Notes: generated from the letters alone by a model not told the origin. A DNA stretch of 35,066 nucleotides from an uncultured Opitutia bacterium (GCA_903872505.1 CAIQKV010000030.1:1-35066), one strand, 5' to 3'; shown: positions 8,624 through 17,697, counted from the stretch's first letter. Numbers and translations: made by a program.

Positions 8624-9216
8624 ACTTCCGGAGTTGGGCAGCCAGGAAACTGCCATGGGGGTTTGTCACCGTGGCGCTGGTCGCCCTGTTTCTCCACTGC
8701 CACGCCGGGTGGCGGTCCATCCTGCTGTTTGACCATGCGGCCATCGCCGGCGGTCAGTGGTGGCGATTGTGGACGGGGCACTTGGTCCATTTCGGCTGGC
8801 CGCACTTCGTGGCCGACGTTGGGCTTTTTCTCATCCTCGGTTTCATGCTCGGCGTGAAGCAGGCCAGGCTGTTCCCCGTGGTCCTGCTGTTGCTTCCGGC
8901 CGTCATCTCCGTCGCGGTGTATTTTTTCGCCCCGGGAATGGCCCGCTATGGCGGCTTGAGTGCGGTGGATCTCACCCTGCTGCTTTTTGTCGCCGGTCAG
9001 GGTTGGCAGCACAACTGGAAGGACTGGTTTTGGCCGGCGGTCTTGGTCGTCTATGTTGGCGAGATCGTCCTGGAATCCACCATCGGCCAGGGCCGGGGCG
9101 GAGGACTGATTCGGTTCGACGACCCGGAGATCCACGTTGCGACCTCGGCGCATATCGCCGCCGCCGCCTGCGCCTTGCTGATGTTTGCCGGAGGATTGGG
9201 CAAAAGGGCCGGGTGA
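8620..9216 (+). CDS. rrtA: Rhombosortase-like rhomboid serine protease, first of two
   Basis: 198 residues with about six hydrophobic segments. The rhombosortase pattern is visible: GQWWRLWTGHLVHFGWPHF (45-63), the nucleophile region YGGLSAVD with Ser114, and a C-terminal SAHIAAAA with His178. Proteins of this kind cleave GlyGly-CTERM tails within the inner membrane. One feature is odd: the residue four after the His of HFVAD is Asp66 where rhomboids and the second copy have Asn (HLLWN). This residue helps form the oxyanion hole, so the copy may have altered activity. The ATG sits inside the protease stop (ATGA), giving direct translational coupling; an upstream in-frame ATG at 8560 is less likely. 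Confidence 0.8.
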   Translation: MNFRSWAARKLPWGFVTVALVALFLHCHAGWRSILLFDHAAIAGGQWWRLWTGHLVHFGWPHFVADVGLFLILGFMLGVKQARLFPVVLLLLPAVISVAVYFFAPGMARYGGLSAVDLTLLLFVAGQGWQHNWKDWFWPAVLVVYVGEIVLESTIGQGRGGGLIRFDDPEIHVATSAHIAAAACALLMFAGGLGKRAG

Positions 9217-9354
9217 TGCCATGCCTTTGCCGCCCTGATGGCGGCGGGCGGCCTTGGACCCGGCCCAGCGGCCCCGCCCGCTGGCTTTGCCGCGTCTTCG
9301 CCGGGGTGGCGGCGGTGAATTTGGAGGCTGGTTTTCCGGCGCACTTGCCCTATT
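9217..9354 (+). other. Gap between the two rhombosortase genes
   Basis: 138 bases, GC-rich, with a small hairpin CCGCC-CTGAT-GGCGG around 9228-9243 and no T-tract. I see no promoter or coding sequence with good support. Confidence 0.4.
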
Positions 9355-9984
9355 GTGACGGCTCCGGTGGCGCCTGAAAAAAACATAACCGCACCCGCAC
9401 CTGCGCTGCCGGGAAGCACGCTGGCCATCGCTCTGGTGGCCGGCGTGGTGTTTTTGGTGCCGGCCGTCAGCGGCTGGCTCATCTACGATCGCGCGCTGAT
9501 CCTGCACGGCCAGGTCTGGCGCGCCTGGACCGGGCACATCGTGCACTTCGGCTCCAGCCATCTCCTGTGGAATCTCGCCGTGTTCCTCTCCGCCGGGTGC
9601 TGGGTGGAGCGGATCCGGCAGCGCACCACCCGCTGGTTCTACCTCATCTGCGCGCCGGTCATCGCGGCGTCCCTGCTCATCCTCGAGCCGGAACTCGCGC
9701 GGTACGCCGGGCTGTCCGGCGTGGGCACCGGCGTGCTGGTCCTGCTCGGCTGCATCAAGCTGGACTCCCACAGCACCGAGCCCACCTGGTTCTGGGTCGC
9801 GGTCTTCGGGCTGGTCATCGTCAAGATCGCGCTGGAGACGGTGACCCGCGCCCCGCTCCTCGTGAACGACTTTTCCGGCATTATCGTGGTCCCGCTCGCG
9901 CACATCAGCGGGGCGGTCTGCGGCATCGCCACGTGGTTCGTCACACGCACGCCCCTCAACGCCGCCCCGCCACCCCCGTCATAG
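9355..9984 (+). CDS. rrtA: Rhombosortase-like rhomboid serine protease, second copy
   Basis: 209 residues. It shows the canonical set: [22 protein letters not shown] (52-73, with Asn73), [10 protein letters not shown] with Ser121, and [12 protein letters not shown] with His183. An extra N-terminal Ala/Pro-rich stretch precedes the first membrane helix. It starts with GTG at 9355; an in-frame stop at 9316 and no closer alternative fix this choice, although no Shine-Dalgarno is near (GGAGG is about 30 bases up). It is closely related in layout to the preceding gene, so a tandem duplication with divergence is likely. It is probably in the same transcript as the metalloprotease. Confidence 0.83.
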   Translation: MTAPVAPEKNITAPAPALPGSTLAIALVAGVVFLVPAVSGWLIYDRALILHGQVWRAWTGHIVHFGSSHLLWNLAVFLSAGCWVERIRQRTTRWFYLICAPVIAASLLILEPELARYAGLSGVGTGVLVLLGCIKLDSHSTEPTWFWVAVFGLVIVKIALETVTRAPLLVNDFSGIIVVPLAHISGAVCGIATWFVTRTPLNAAPPPPS

Positions 9985-10069
9985 CGGAGCTTTTGCCTTG
10001 CCGTGGCGCGGTGGCTCGCGTTTTTGCTTTCCGGCAACTGGGGACTCCACTCTGGCTGCCACCGCCAGC

Positions 10070-11614
10070 ATGTCGCTTACACCCTTCCGCAGCCAGCTCA
10101 TCGCCGACGTGGGCATTTCCCTTGGGGACGAGGGCAAGGGCCGCCTCATCCCCGAGATCGCCAACGAGCTCCGCGGCACCCGCGCCCCCGTCTCCGTCGT
10201 CCTCAAGGTCAACGGCGGCGCCAATTCCGGCCACACCGCCGGCGGCATCAAGCTCAACCTCCTGCCCGCCGGCGTCGTGGTGAAGGACGCCGCCCACCTC
10301 TGCATCGGCAGCGGCGTCGTCGCCGACCCGCGCAAGATCTGGTGGGAGACGCGCCCGCTCGAGCAAAAGGGCCACGCCATCCTCTCCCGCCTCGTGATCG
10401 ACGAGCGCACGCTGGTCTCCGACCTCACCCACCGCCTGCTCGACCTCGCGTGGGAGGACTACCGCACCCACATCCTCGCCGAGGAGCCCCGCGGCTCGAC
10501 CGGCCGCGGCATCACCCCCGCCTACCAGGACGAGGTCGGCCAGTGGCAGATCACCTACGCCGACTTCCTCGCCGGCCCGAACTACTTCGCGCGCAAGCTC
10601 GCCCAGCGCGCCGACCGCGCGCTCCGCACCATCCAGCACGTCTGCCGCGTCAGCCCGGAGACGTTCGCCGGCTTCTTTGACAAGCTCACCACCGCCGAGC
10701 AGCGCGCCAACGCCGAGGCCATCGAGCTCGGCGTGTTCGGCAAGGAGGAGTTCGATTTCACGCGCTTCCGCGGCGCCACGCCGTTCACCCTCCAGCTCGA
10801 CCGGCTGACCGAGGCCTACTGGTCCGCCGGCACCGCGCTCGCGAAGAACATCGGCGAGATCCGCGAGCTCATCCTGCGCGAGCTGCGCGCCGGCCGCACC
10901 ATCATCGGCGAGTTCGGCCAGGCCTACTGGCTCGACAAGCGCCACGGCTATTCGCCCAACGTCACGGCCTCGCACACCTTCACGCCGGAGTTTTTCGAGA
11001 GCGCCGGCATCCCCGTGCAGCGCATCCACACCTTCGGCGTCGCCAAGGCCTACGACACCAAGGTCGGCACGCACACGTTCCTCACCCAGATCGAGGACAC
11101 CCACCCGCTCGCCGCCAAGCTGAAGCTGCTCGAGTTCGGCACCAGCACCGGCCGGCAGCGGATGGTCGGCTGGTTCGACGCCGTGGAAAAGGGCGACGCC
11201 CTCCGCTACGGCGGCTACCAGGACATGATGATCAACAAGGCCGACGCCCTCACCCACCTCGGCGCGTGGAACGGCGACCTGCTGATCTGCACCGCCTACG
11301 AGGACGCCGCCGGCAAGCGCCACGTCCACGTCCCGCGCAACGAGGCCGTGCGCAAGACGCTGCGCCCCATTTATAGCAAGCACCCCGGCTGGGCGGAGGA
11401 CATCTCCACCGTCCGCAAGTTCGCCGACCTCCCGCTCAACGCCCGCCGCTACGTCGCCGCGATGATGAAGGCCACGCTCAACGCCGCCTACGCCGGCGAG
11501 TCCTGGCCCAGCGCCGAAAAACTCCCGAACCTCCGCTACCTCGGCGTCGGCCCCGATCCTTCCCAGATCATCAAGGACGTGCCCGCGACGACCGAGCTCG
11601 TGAAGCTGGCATGA
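10070..11614 (+). CDS. purA: Adenylosuccinate synthetase, long divergent form
   Basis: 514 residues against about 430 for standard PurA. It condenses IMP and aspartate with GTP on the way to AMP. The N-terminal GTP/catalytic loop reads LGDEGKGR (Asp20 as base) and GGANSGHT (49-56, catalytic His55). [13 protein letters not shown] (133-145), [17 protein letters not shown] (250-266), [14 protein letters not shown] (339-352) and NKADAL (369-374) correspond to the IMP, Gly-Ala-Gln, Arg-loop and guanine-binding motifs. Many fixed positions differ (GDEGKGK to R, GGNNAGHT to [12 protein letters not shown] to NKAD), and there are inserts at about 180-240. The start is the ATG at 10070, just before the conserved domain; the frame is open further up. 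It lies 85 bp after the rhombosortase genes and could be read from them. Confidence 0.9.
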   Translation: MSLTPFRSQLIADVGISLGDEGKGRLIPEIANELRGTRAPVSVVLKVNGGANSGHTAGGIKLNLLPAGVVVKDAAHLCIGSGVVADPRKIWWETRPLEQKGHAILSRLVIDERTLVSDLTHRLLDLAWEDYRTHILAEEPRGSTGRGITPAYQDEVGQWQITYADFLAGPNYFARKLAQRADRALRTIQHVCRVSPETFAGFFDKLTTAEQRANAEAIELGVFGKEEFDFTRFRGATPFTLQLDRLTEAYWSAGTALAKNIGEIRELILRELRAGRTIIGEFGQAYWLDKRHGYSPNVTASHTFTPEFFESAGIPVQRIHTFGVAKAYDTKVGTHTFLTQIEDTHPLAAKLKLLEFGTSTGRQRMVGWFDAVEKGDALRYGGYQDMMINKADALTHLGAWNGDLLICTAYEDAAGKRHVHVPRNEAVRKTLRPIYSKHPGWAEDISTVRKFADLPLNARRYVAAMMKATLNAAYAGESWPSAEKLPNLRYLGVGPDPSQIIKDVPATTELVKLA

Positions 11615-11623
11615 ACAAATCGT

Positions 11624-12370
11624 TCACGGATTCCTGATCTTCACGCGGCCTTGGTGCGACCACTCGTTGTGGCCGCCTTCAATCAGGACAAACTTTGCCG
11701 CGGGCACGGCCCCGGCCAGGGCCACTGCGCGCGCCACGGGAATGATCTCGTCGTCCTTCGCCCCGAAGATCTCCACTGCTCCCCGGTAGCTCGCCAGCGC
11801 CGCCGCGTTGTCCCAGTCGTCGGCCAGCATCAGCCAGACCAGCAGCCGCGGATAATGCGCCGCCCCCACCCGTGACAGCCGGTCGAACGGCGTGATCAGC
11901 ACCAGCTTGTCCGGCGGACGCTCCGCGCGCGCCAGGGTCGCCGCCGGCCCGCTGCCGATCGACTCGCCCACCACGCTCACCGGGAGCCGCGGGTAGGTTT
12001 CCCGCAGCAACCCGAACGCCTCCCGGGCCGCCGAGTTGATCGAGGTGAGCGAGGGCGAGCCCGCGCGTACGCCGTAGCCGGGATATTCGAGAATAAAAAC
12101 CGAGTCCTCTGGCGAGAAACACGGCAGCGCGTACTCGCGATCAACGGCCTGGCCGGCGTTGCCGTGCAGCATCAGCCAGATATTTTTCGGCGAGGCGACT
12201 TTGCGCGCATAGCCGATGACTTCCCCGCCGCGGGTCCACGGCGTCAGCAGGCCGTCCGCGGGCCGGTGCGAGGGAAAATACATCAGCTTGCGCCCGAGGA
12301 CGGAGCGGCTGACCAGCAACAGGATGACCGCCGCGGCACTGAGCAGCAGAAGTGTCATTTTTCGACCCAT
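11624..12370 (-). CDS. Membrane-anchored alpha/beta hydrolase
   Basis: 248 residues. An N-terminal hydrophobic helix (about 5-20) anchors it, with the enzyme domain probably on the outer face. The catalytic triad can be placed: Ser137 in VGESIGSG, Asp206 or 207 in GAKDDEIIP and His234 in EGGHNEW; HGNAG at 69-73 supplies the oxyanion hole and EYPGYG is typical of the Bem46/ABHD13 type. The substrate is unknown. It converges on purA with only 9 bases between the stops, where TGAAC-AAATC-GTTCA could form a weak hairpin. Confidence 0.85.
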   Translation of the reverse strand: MGRKMTLLLLSAAAVILLLVSRSVLGRKLMYFPSHRPADGLLTPWTRGGEVIGYARKVASPKNIWLMLHGNAGQAVDREYALPCFSPEDSVFILEYPGYGVRAGSPSLTSINSAAREAFGLLRETYPRLPVSVVGESIGSGPAATLARAERPPDKLVLITPFDRLSRVGAAHYPRLLVWLMLADDWDNAAALASYRGAVEIFGAKDDEIIPVARAVALAGAVPAAKFVLIEGGHNEWSHQGRVKIRNP

Positions 12371-12523
12371 GTTTTGGAACTCCCGGTCTCCGCGGCACCG
12401 CGCCCAAGGCGCACTGCCGTTTGCCGTGCCCGGAGATTGAGTCCGGGTCAGCCATGGTGTCGAACCGCAACTAAGCTCGGCTTTTTGTAATTCCCAGTGC
12501 GCCGGATGATGTTAGTCTACGGC

Positions 12524-13342
12524 ATGCTCTCCATCCGACACCAGTTGGGATTGAGCCGGGCCGTATGGCTCTGCGGTTTGGTGTGCAACGTTTCGGCGGC
12601 AGCGGAGTCGGCCGCAGCCCCCATCGACCCCGCCACCAACCCGCCGGTTCGCCCCGAGGAAGTCGAGCGCGACCGGGCGTTGCAACTCGACGAACTGAAC
12701 ACCCGCGCCCAGACCGCACTGCGTGAAAAGAAATGGGCCGAGGCCGCGGAGGCGATGCAACAGTTGGTCGCCGCCGAGCCCGACCGGTGGGACTTTCGCC
12801 GCGGGCTGGCCGGCGCGTGGTTGAATCTGGGCAAATACGAGGACGCGATCGGCACCTATGAGAAGGGCATCGCCCTAGCCCGGCAGGCGCTCGCCACCGC
12901 CCGCACCCCCGCGCAGACCGAGGAATTGAAAAAGGCCCTGGGCCAGATGCTCGCCAACGAGGGCAACGCCTACCTGAAGCTGGGCAAGTCCGATGAGGCC
13001 ATGGCCGCCTGGGGGCAAGCGGCCGAGTGCGATCCGAATCCCGCCCTCGCCTATTTCAATCTGGCCGCGACTTGCTACAACCGCGGGAAAAGCGCGGAGT
13101 GCCTCATTTACTGTGACAAGGTGATCGCGGCGGATCCCGCCAGGGCCGACGCCTACTACATCAAGGGTTCCACCCTGTTCGGGAACGCGCAATTGGGGAA
13201 AAACAACCAGTTGATTGTGCCGCCCGGAACCGTCGAGGCCCTGCAAAAATACCTGGAATTGAAGCCGGACGGCCCGCACGCAGCCGATGTCCGGGCGATG
13301 TTGGAAGATGCCGGCGTGAAACCGGCCTCGGCCAAGCCGTAA
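12524..13342 (+). CDS. Exported TPR-repeat protein
   Basis: 272 residues from the ATG at 12524; an in-frame ATG at 12497 would add nine residues. The chosen start gives a normal signal peptide (SRAVWLCGLVCNVSAAA). At least four tetratricopeptide units are readable: ALREKKWAEAAEAMQQLVAAEP, GAWLNLGKYEDAIGTYEKGI, GNAYLKLGKSDEAMAAWGQA and CYNRGKSAECLIYCDKVI, then a C-terminal AYYIKGS...KYLELKPDG. TPRs hold protein partners, so this is likely a periplasmic scaffold. It diverges from the hydrolase and converges on folC. Confidence 0.85.
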   Translation: MLSIRHQLGLSRAVWLCGLVCNVSAAAESAAAPIDPATNPPVRPEEVERDRALQLDELNTRAQTALREKKWAEAAEAMQQLVAAEPDRWDFRRGLAGAWLNLGKYEDAIGTYEKGIALARQALATARTPAQTEELKKALGQMLANEGNAYLKLGKSDEAMAAWGQAAECDPNPALAYFNLAATCYNRGKSAECLIYCDKVIAADPARADAYYIKGSTLFGNAQLGKNNQLIVPPGTVEALQKYLELKPDGPHAADVRAMLEDAGVKPASAKP

Positions 13343-13345
13343 CGC

Positions 13346-13379
13346 CCGGCGACCGCGTACCGCTACCGGGTATCGCCGG
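13346..13379. terminator. Hairpin between convergent TPR gene and folC
   Basis: CCGGCGA (13346-13352) pairs with TCGCCGG (13373-13379), with a further TACC/GGTA inner pairing. It overlaps the folC stop. It has no T-tract, so it is a candidate bidirectional terminator only. Confidence 0.4.
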
Positions 13380-14655
13380 CGCCGCCACCCGGCCCCAGTC
13401 GCGCCATCACCTCGCCGAGCAGGTAGATCGAGCCCGTCACGACCAGCACGTCACCGGCCCCGCCGGCGGTGCAGCGGTCCGGTCCCGGAAACAGCTGGTC
13501 CACAGTGGCGCGCACCACGCGTCCTTTGAACTCCTTCGGCACGAGCGACTCCAGTTCCGCATGGCTGCACGCCCGCGGTTGGTTCGGGACCACGAGGTGG
13601 ACCTCCTGCGCATGCCGGCAAATCGTCGCCAACAGCGGTCCGGCCCGGTCCGCGCCCATCACGCCGGTGATCACGATGGGGTGGCGGCCGGTCTCGGCCA
13701 CCAGGTGCGCGAGGTTGCCATCGAGCACCTGCGCGCCCTCGGGATTGTGCGACGCGTCGAGAATGGCCAGCCGGCCGCCGATTTTCACGCGCTGCCAGCG
13801 TCCCGGCCAGTCCACGTGCCGCAGGCCGTCGGCGATGTCTTTTCCCGTGATGCGCCAGCGCGGCGCCAGCGCGCGCGCCGCGAGCGTCGCCGTGGCGGCG
13901 TTCCACCGCTGGTAATCGCCCTCGAGGTTGGTTGCGGGGTAGCGCGCGAGGTCCTCGCCGAACGTCCCGGCCACCGAGACGACCGGGGCGACCCGGTCCG
14001 CGGCGACGGCGCGGATGACCTGCTCCGCCTCGGCCGGCATGCGGCCGATCACCACCGGCAGGCCGGGCTTGATGATGCCGGCCTTTTCCGCCGCGATTTT
14101 ATCGAGCGTATTCCCGAGATACTCGCAGTGGTCCATCCCGATGGAGGTGATCACGCTGACCTCGGGGGTGACGACGTTGGTCGCGTCCAGCCGTCCGCCG
14201 AGCCCGGTCTCGAGCACCCCGATGTCGCAGTGTTTCCGGCTGAACTCCAGGAACGCCATCGCCGTCAGGTATTCGAAAAAACTCGGCTCGTCGCCCGGCT
14301 GCTCGCGCGCGATGCGCTCCGCCACCGGGCGCAGCTCGTCCATGTACGCGACGATTTCCGGCGTCGTCAGCATGCGCCGGCCGACCTGCACGCGCTCGCC
14401 GATCTTCACGAGGTGCGGCGAGGTGTAGAGCCCGACCCGCCAGCCCGCCGCGTGCAGGATCGCGTCGAGCATCGCGGCCACGGAGCCCTTGCCGTTGGTG
14501 CCGGCCACATGGATGAACGGGAGCGCGCGTTCGGGGTGGCCGATCGCCGCGGCCAGCAGCCGCATGCGGTCAACGCCGTGCTTCGTCCCCTGCGGCTTCA
14601 AGCCGAAGAGGTACGCCGTCACCGCCGCATGGTCGGTCGGGGGGCTGGCGGGCAT
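13363..14655 (-). CDS. folC: Folylpolyglutamate synthase/dihydrofolate synthase
   Basis: 430 residues, full length. It adds glutamate to dihydropteroate and to folates in an ATP-dependent step. Mur-ligase-type motifs are present: the P-loop HVAGTNGKGSVAAM near 49-62, TSPHLVKIGERV (78-89), ETGLGGRLDATNV (about 148-160), SIGMDHCEYLG and the C-terminal LDASHNPEGAQ. It begins 15 bp after accD on the same strand and is the last gene of the ruvX-truA-comF-accD-folC run. The accD-folC pairing is conserved in many bacteria, including E. coli. Confidence 0.95.
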   Translation of the reverse strand: MPASPPTDHAAVTAYLFGLKPQGTKHGVDRMRLLAAAIGHPERALPFIHVAGTNGKGSVAAMLDAILHAAGWRVGLYTSPHLVKIGERVQVGRRMLTTPEIVAYMDELRPVAERIAREQPGDEPSFFEYLTAMAFLEFSRKHCDIGVLETGLGGRLDATNVVTPEVSVITSIGMDHCEYLGNTLDKIAAEKAGIIKPGLPVVIGRMPAEAEQVIRAVAADRVAPVVSVAGTFGEDLARYPATNLEGDYQRWNAATATLAARALAPRWRITGKDIADGLRHVDWPGRWQRVKIGGRLAILDASHNPEGAQVLDGNLAHLVAETGRHPIVITGVMGADRAGPLLATICRHAQEVHLVVPNQPRACSHAELESLVPKEFKGRVVRATVDQLFPGPDRCTAGGAGDVLVVTGSIYLLGEVMARLGPGGGAGDTR

Positions 14656-14670
14656 GGCAGGCGCAGCGCG

Positions 14671-15549
14671 TCAGGTTTGGAGCACGGCCGCGGGCGCGGC
14701 GGATTTCTTCTTCACGTGCAGGGCCAGCAGCAGCTCGCCGATGCGGTCGCGCAACTCGGTCCGCTTCACAATCTGGTCGATCAGGCCGTGCTTGAGCAGA
14801 AACTCGGAGGTCTGGAACCCGGTCGGCAGGGTCTGCTTGGTCGTGTCCTTGATCACCCGCGGCCCGGCGAAGCCGATGAGCGCGCCCGGCTCGGCCAGGA
14901 TCACGTCGCCCAGCGTCGCATAGCTGGCGGAGACGCCGCCCGTGGTCGGGTTCGTCAGCACGGAGATGTAGGGCAGCCCGGCCTGCGCGAGGCGCCCGAG
15001 CGCCGCGCTGGTCTTGGCCATCTGCATGAGCGAGAGGATGCCCTCCTGCATGCGGGCGCCGCCCGAGGTGCTGAAAATGATGCAGGGGCACTTCCGCGCC
15101 ACGGCCACCTCGATTGCGCGGGTAATCTTCTCGCCCGCCGCCGAGCCCAGCGTGCCGCCGCAAAAGCGGAAATCCATCACGGCCAGCGAGACCTCGATGC
15201 CATGGATCTTGCCGGTGCCGCAGATCACCGCCTCCGGGAGTCCGCTGTCCTTCTCGTATTTCTTGAGGCGCACCGGGTACGGCGCCGAGTCCGTGAAGCC
15301 GAGCGGGTCCGCCGATCGGATGCCGGCGTCGGCCTCGGCAAAGGTGCCCTCGTCCACGAGCTTGGCGATACGCTCCCGGGCGCCGATCGGGAAATGGTGC
15401 CCGCTCTTCGGGACGACCATCTGGTTGTCCTCCAACTCCTTGGTGAAGATCGAGTCGCCCGTCACGGGATCCTTGGTGTAGAGCCCGTGCGGGATCTCCT
15501 TCTTGCGCGTGCGGCGGACCGTGTAGGTCGGTTTGTCGAAGTGGACCAT
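14671..15549 (-). CDS. accD: Acetyl-CoA carboxylase carboxyltransferase beta subunit, without zinc ribbon cysteines
   Basis: 292 residues. Together with AccA it moves the carboxyl group from biotin to acetyl-CoA to make malonyl-CoA. The crotonase-type core is well kept: [49 protein letters not shown] and [17 protein letters not shown]. The N-terminus aligns without gaps to E. coli AccD, yet each zinc ligand is changed: Cys27 to Asp, Cys30 to Thr, Cys46 to Val, Cys49 to Ser (TKDPVTG and VVPKSGHH). The fold around them is kept, including the two histidines after the last ligand. The start is ATG at 15549, 11 bp after comF. Confidence 0.95.
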   Translation of the reverse strand: MVHFDKPTYTVRRTRKKEIPHGLYTKDPVTGDSIFTKELEDNQMVVPKSGHHFPIGARERIAKLVDEGTFAEADAGIRSADPLGFTDSAPYPVRLKKYEKDSGLPEAVICGTGKIHGIEVSLAVMDFRFCGGTLGSAAGEKITRAIEVAVARKCPCIIFSTSGGARMQEGILSLMQMAKTSAALGRLAQAGLPYISVLTNPTTGGVSASYATLGDVILAEPGALIGFAGPRVIKDTTKQTLPTGFQTSEFLLKHGLIDQIVKRTELRDRIGELLLALHVKKKSAAPAAVLQT

Positions 15550-15560
15550 TGTGGGGGAGT

Positions 15561-16304
15561 TCAGCCGTGGCCGAAGGTGACGACGTCGAGGTTCAGGCAG
15601 CCGGCGCGCCGGAGGACGAGGGCGCAGCTGTTGAGGGTGGAACCGGTGGTGAAAACGTCATCAACGAGGACAAGATGCTGGGCGGGATTTAGGGCCGGGC
15701 CGCGGGCAAGTGCAAAGGCATTTTTCAGGTTCGCCTGGCGGGCCCGCCGGTCGTGATGCGTTTGCGATACCGTGTCCGCCGTGCGCCGCAGCAGCGCCGC
15801 CACGCGCGCGCCGGCACCCGCAGCCCGGGCCAGCGCCTCCGCCAGCAGCGCGCTCTGGTTGAAGCCCCGTTCCCGTTGCTTGCGCGGGTGCAGCGGCACC
15901 GGCACCAGGACCGCGCCGCGCGCCAGCGCCAGGACGTGCGGCGAGCGGCGGAAAATCTCCTCCATGTCCCGCAGCACGAACAGGCCCTTGTGGTATTTCA
16001 GCTCGTGCACGAGCGCGCGGGCCGGGCCCTTCGACAGCACCGCCGTGCGGCCCTCACGAAACGCCGGCGCCAGCCCCTCGCAATGCGGGCAGATGCGCTC
16101 GCCCGCCACCTCGCCGTAGAAGGGATGGCCGCAGGTCGTGCAGTGCGGCGGCGTCACATAATCGATCTGCCGCGCGCAGCGGGCGCAGACGTGGCGGAAC
16201 CCACCCGCCGCCTCCGCGCGCTCGACCAGCCCCCGGCACTGCACGCACACCGGCGGAAACACCACGTCACCCACCCCGCGCACCAGTTGGGCCAGCGCGT
16301 TCAC
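15561..16304 (-). CDS. comF: ComF-family phosphoribosyltransferase-like protein
   Basis: 247 residues. Order: an N-terminal zinc-finger region with CxxC pairs (VCVQC, CARC, CTTC, CPHC), then a type I phosphoribosyltransferase fold with the PRPP loop [12 protein letters not shown] near 215-226 and [13 protein letters not shown] (RGFNQ box). ComF/GntX proteins are linked to DNA uptake or nucleotide use, but the exact reaction is not settled. The start is GTG, one base after the truA stop, with GAGG overlapping the junction, so translation is coupled. Confidence 0.9.
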   Translation of the reverse strand: MNALAQLVRGVGDVVFPPVCVQCRGLVERAEAAGGFRHVCARCARQIDYVTPPHCTTCGHPFYGEVAGERICPHCEGLAPAFREGRTAVLSKGPARALVHELKYHKGLFVLRDMEEIFRRSPHVLALARGAVLVPVPLHPRKQRERGFNQSALLAEALARAAGAGARVAALLRRTADTVSQTHHDRRARQANLKNAFALARGPALNPAQHLVLVDDVFTTGSTLNSCALVLRRAGCLNLDVVTFGHG

Positions 16305-16305
16305 C

Positions 16306-17070
16306 TCACGAATAAAAGACCTTCACCAGGAACAGCCCGTGCGGCGGCGCCGTCAGCACGCGCGCCGTGCGCTCCTGCGAGGCGAGGATGGCGCGCACGT
16401 CCGCCACGGTGATCTTTCCCTCGCCCACGCTCACCAGCAGCCCGACCAGGCTCCGGACCATCTTGTAGAGAAACCCGTCCGCCTCGAACGTGATCCGCAC
16501 CCGCCGGCCGCGGCGCACGAGCTCCAGCCGCCGCAGGTCGCGGACGGTGTCCTCCGGCGACTCGCCCTGGCCGTTCAGGGCGGTGAACGCGCGGAAATCG
16601 TGCCGCCCGCGCAGCAGCGCCGCCGCCGCCTGCATCGCCCCCAGGTCAAGCGGCCGGAACACCGACCAACAGTAGGGCCGCGTGAACGGGTCCGCATCGC
16701 CGAGCTGGATCCGGTACTCGTACCGTTTGCCCGTCGCCTGGAACCGCGCGTGGAACTTCGCGGGCGCGGGCCGCACGGATCTCACTTGGATCGCCGGGGG
16801 CAGCCCCACGCGAAACGCCGCGAGGAGCTTGGCCTCGCCGTGCCGCCACTCGGCGTCAAAATGAAACACCTGCCCCAGCGCGTGCACGCCGGCGTCGGTC
16901 CGGCCGCTGCCGTGGATGCGCACCGGCCGGTGAAAAATCTGCTTCAGCCGCGCCTCGATGACATCCTGCACGGCGTCCGAGCGCACCTGGCTCTGCCAGC
17001 CGGCGAAACCGGTGCCGTCGTAGGCGCAGGTGCATTTCCAGCGCTGGGTGGTGGTGGCGGACGTCGTCAC
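16306..17070 (-). CDS. truA: tRNA pseudouridine(38-40) synthase
   Basis: 254 residues, normal length. It converts uridine to pseudouridine at positions 38-40 of the tRNA anticodon arm. The catalytic Asp59 is in HGSGRTDAGVHA; AYDGTGFAGWQSQ near 16-28 is the usual N-terminal motif, and GFLYKMVRSLVGLLVSVGEG is the C-terminal RNA-binding/dimer motif. The start is GTG at 17070, seen as MTTSATT. It is the second gene of the ruvX-to-folC run; the 110-bp gap to ruvX holds no clear signal. Confidence 0.95.
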   Translation of the reverse strand: MTTSATTTQRWKCTCAYDGTGFAGWQSQVRSDAVQDVIEARLKQIFHRPVRIHGSGRTDAGVHALGQVFHFDAEWRHGEAKLLAAFRVGLPPAIQVRSVRPAPAKFHARFQATGKRYEYRIQLGDADPFTRPYCWSVFRPLDLGAMQAAAALLRGRHDFRAFTALNGQGESPEDTVRDLRRLELVRRGRRVRITFEADGFLYKMVRSLVGLLVSVGEGKITVADVRAILASQERTARVLTAPPHGLFLVKVFYS

Positions 17071-17180
17071 GAAAGGGGGAAAGTTTTATGTCGCGGCAGC
17101 GCGGCAGGACGGAAAAGGCGGGAAATTTGTCATTCCGAGGCTGGGTTGTTTCGCGTTTCCGCTCCTCCGCGTTTTCGCGA

Positions 17181-17621
17181 TTATTCCGTATCCGGATCCG
17201 CCATGGCCGGCGGCGGGATCCGCTGGTCGAGAAAATCCTGCAGGATGATCGTCGCCGCGCGCGAGTCGATCAGCCCGCTGGCACGCACGTCGCGCCGCTG
17301 GGACTTCGGGATGGTGGACTCGGCCTCGTAGCTCGTGAGCCGCTCGTCCACGAGGTGCACCGGCAGGCCGAATTCCGTGCGCAACCGCGCGGCCAGCGCC
17401 TCGGCCTCCTGCGCCTTCGGCCCGGCGCTGTCGTCCATGTTCAACGGGTGGCCCAGCACGAGGTCGGTGGCGCGGCGCTGCCGCACGACGGCCGCGAGCG
17501 CGGCCCAGCGCTTTTCCGGTGCGGCCTCGGTGAGCGCGGGCAGCGGCGTGGCCACGCCGAGCTCGTCGCCGTAGCTGAGCCCGATTCGCCGGGTGCCGTG
17601 ATCGATGCCGAGGCAGCGCAT
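17181..17621 (-). CDS. ruvX: YqgF/RuvX-type pre-16S rRNA or Holliday-junction nuclease
   Basis: 146 residues, RNase H-like fold. The N-terminal motif CLGIDHGTRRIGLSYGD carries the first metal Asp. LVLGHPLNMDDSAGPKAQEAEALA and LVDERLTSYEAE supply the other acidic residues, and IDSRAATIILQDFL is the C-terminal Asp region. The E. coli homologue acts in 16S rRNA 5' maturation. The ATG at 17621 begins directly at the conserved motif; the longer frame upstream lacks family sequence. It is divergent from the rhodanese gene, 76 bp away, so a shared promoter region is likely there. Confidence 0.93.
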   Translation of the reverse strand: MRCLGIDHGTRRIGLSYGDELGVATPLPALTEAAPEKRWAALAAVVRQRRATDLVLGHPLNMDDSAGPKAQEAEALAARLRTEFGLPVHLVDERLTSYEAESTIPKSQRRDVRASGLIDSRAATIILQDFLDQRIPPPAMADPDTE

Positions 17622-17697
17622 GGCGCCATTCCGGCGACCGGGCCCGCCCGGCGCAATTTCATTTGCACCGGGCGGCGAACCTAGTCCATTTCGCCGC

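Noticed and set aside
9956..11383. Minus-strand frame opposite purA
   Set aside because: Rich in Asp, Val, Gly and Ala with no domain; the plus strand encodes PurA motifs throughout.
11612..11630. Terminator between purA and the hydrolase gene
   Set aside because: The TGAAC/GTTCA stem is only 5 pairs, AT-rich and without a T-tract.
13561..15756. Very long plus-strand frame opposite folC and accD
   Set aside because: The sequence is Arg/His/Gly-rich noise; both genes on the other strand have full sets of motifs and conserved order.
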